In this document: piece by piece, positions 15,495-15,829 of the stretch | Layout of the letters: the number at the start of each line of letters is the position of its first letter | How positions within the stretch are numbered: position 1 is the stretch's first letter | Assembly (NCBI GenBank): GCA_028679935.1 | Contig: JAJRAL010000008.1 | Location: forward strand, 1 to 15,829 | Direction: 5' to 3' | Source: Methanomassiliicoccales archaeon | Lineage (GTDB): Archaea; Thermoplasmatota; Thermoplasmata; Methanomassiliicoccales; UBA472 | Length of the DNA: 15,829 nt | Notes under the pieces: generated by a model | Seen by the model: the letters and a program-made list of their open reading frames with translations, nothing else | Databases searched by the model: none | What the model was told of the DNA's origin: nothing | Position numbers and translations under genes: made by a program

Positions 15495-15829
15495 ATGGTT
15501 GGAGCGATGGGGGACTTCAAGTTCAGTAACGGCAAGGTCAAGAAAGGAATCCTGGCCGCAATCGTTTCAGCGATCGTGCTGCTGGCCATACCGGTCATGA
15601 TCCTGCTCGTGGCCCGAGCGATCACCGGACTGGCGGGCGCGTTCTACGAAAACGCGAACTCGCTCGTTCTGATCGTCATCATCGCCTCGATCCCCGCTAT
15701 CGTGCTGGCTTTCTTCCGCGGCCACTACCCCAAGGGCTCCGCATCAAGGCTCGTCTTCGGCGAGGCCGAGACGGCATCGTTGGCGGTGTACCTCCTGCTC
15801 GTACTCACCTCCCCATACCTGAGCGGAGC
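15495..15829 (+). CDS. Unrecognised multi-pass membrane protein, N-terminal part
   Basis: The frame is open from the ATG at 15495 to the window edge (111 codons), so the gene is cut off at its 3' side. A short polar start (MVGAMGDFKFSNGKVKKG) precedes helix 1 (about 19-42, ILAAIVSAIVLLAIPVMILL), helix 2 (about 56-73, LVLIVIIASIPAIVLAFF), a loop with RGHYPKGSASRLVFGEAE and the beginning of helix 3 (about 94-106). I do not recognise the family. The start is uncertain between 15495 (GGGG directly before it) and a second ATG at 15507 (GGAG two bases before it); neither has ideal spacing. Codon choice and G+C look like the neighbours, and a TATA box upstream supports a real gene. Confidence 0.6.
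   Translation, partial: MVGAMGDFKFSNGKVKKGILAAIVSAIVLLAIPVMILLVARAITGLAGAFYENANSLVLIVIIASIPAIVLAFFRGHYPKGSASRLVFGEAETASLAVYLLLVLTSPYLSG

Noticed and set aside
1..15829. CRISPR arrays, insertion sequences, phage genes, toxin-antitoxin or defence systems
   Set aside because: No repeat-spacer pattern, no transposase or integrase motifs, no terminal inverted repeats, and every long reading frame is explained by a housekeeping or signalling family.

Overview
The window is archaeal chromosomal DNA of high G+C content. The evidence is TATA-box promoters at archaeal spacing from starts, short or absent leaders, a tRNA-His gene with an encoded G-1 and C73 but no CCA, an archaeal-type SepF, a 3'-phosphate RNA ligase RtcB, a PUA protein of the MCT-1/Tma20 kind, and a seven-helix membrane protein with a C-terminal DUF835 domain. 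DUF835 proteins are abundant in Thermoplasmatota, so a Thermoplasmata-class (possibly Methanomassiliicoccales-like) organism is my best guess. This is inferred from protein style, not from a marker gene.

Layout. 1-1136 (+): 3' part of a RecJ-like DHH phosphoesterase. 1126-2037 (-): ornithine carbamoyltransferase, with its stop overlapping the phosphoesterase. 2223-3722 (+): CrtI/RetSat-type FAD oxidoreductase. 3784-3858 (+): tRNA-His(GTG). 3840-5030 (-): 7TM-DUF835 protein whose last codons lie antisense to the tRNA. 5152-6606 (+): RtcB. 6650-7963 (-): HD-domain phosphohydrolase. 8070-8450 (-): SepF. 8632-10620 (+): REC-GAF-PAS histidine kinase. 10659-14441 (-): a 1260-residue P-type cation ATPase with a soluble C-terminal extension resembling two universal-stress-protein domains. 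14539-15033 and 15044-15349 (-): a PUA RNA-binding protein preceded by a zinc-ribbon protein, a likely two-gene operon. 15495-end (+): start of an unrecognised membrane protein.

This looks like ordinary core-genome territory with mostly single-gene transcription units, several of them divergent or convergent. I see no insertion sequence, phage gene, CRISPR array or toxin-antitoxin pair. RNA metabolism (tRNA-His, RtcB, PUA protein), division (SepF) and signalling (DUF835 protein, kinase) are neighbours but not obviously one pathway.

A recurring feature is that the first available start codon lies too close to, or upstream of, a good TATA box. The likely start is then a downstream UUG (RtcB, HD protein, kinase) or a later AUG (SepF). 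I chose starts accordingly and say so in each entry. The points most worth a second look are the ATPase-USP-like fusion, the protein stop codon supplied by the antisense of a tRNA T-loop, the UUG-start pattern, a cluster of ATTC hexamers upstream of the kinase promoter, and the kinase's degenerate receiver domain. I did not find a clear previously undescribed multi-gene system.
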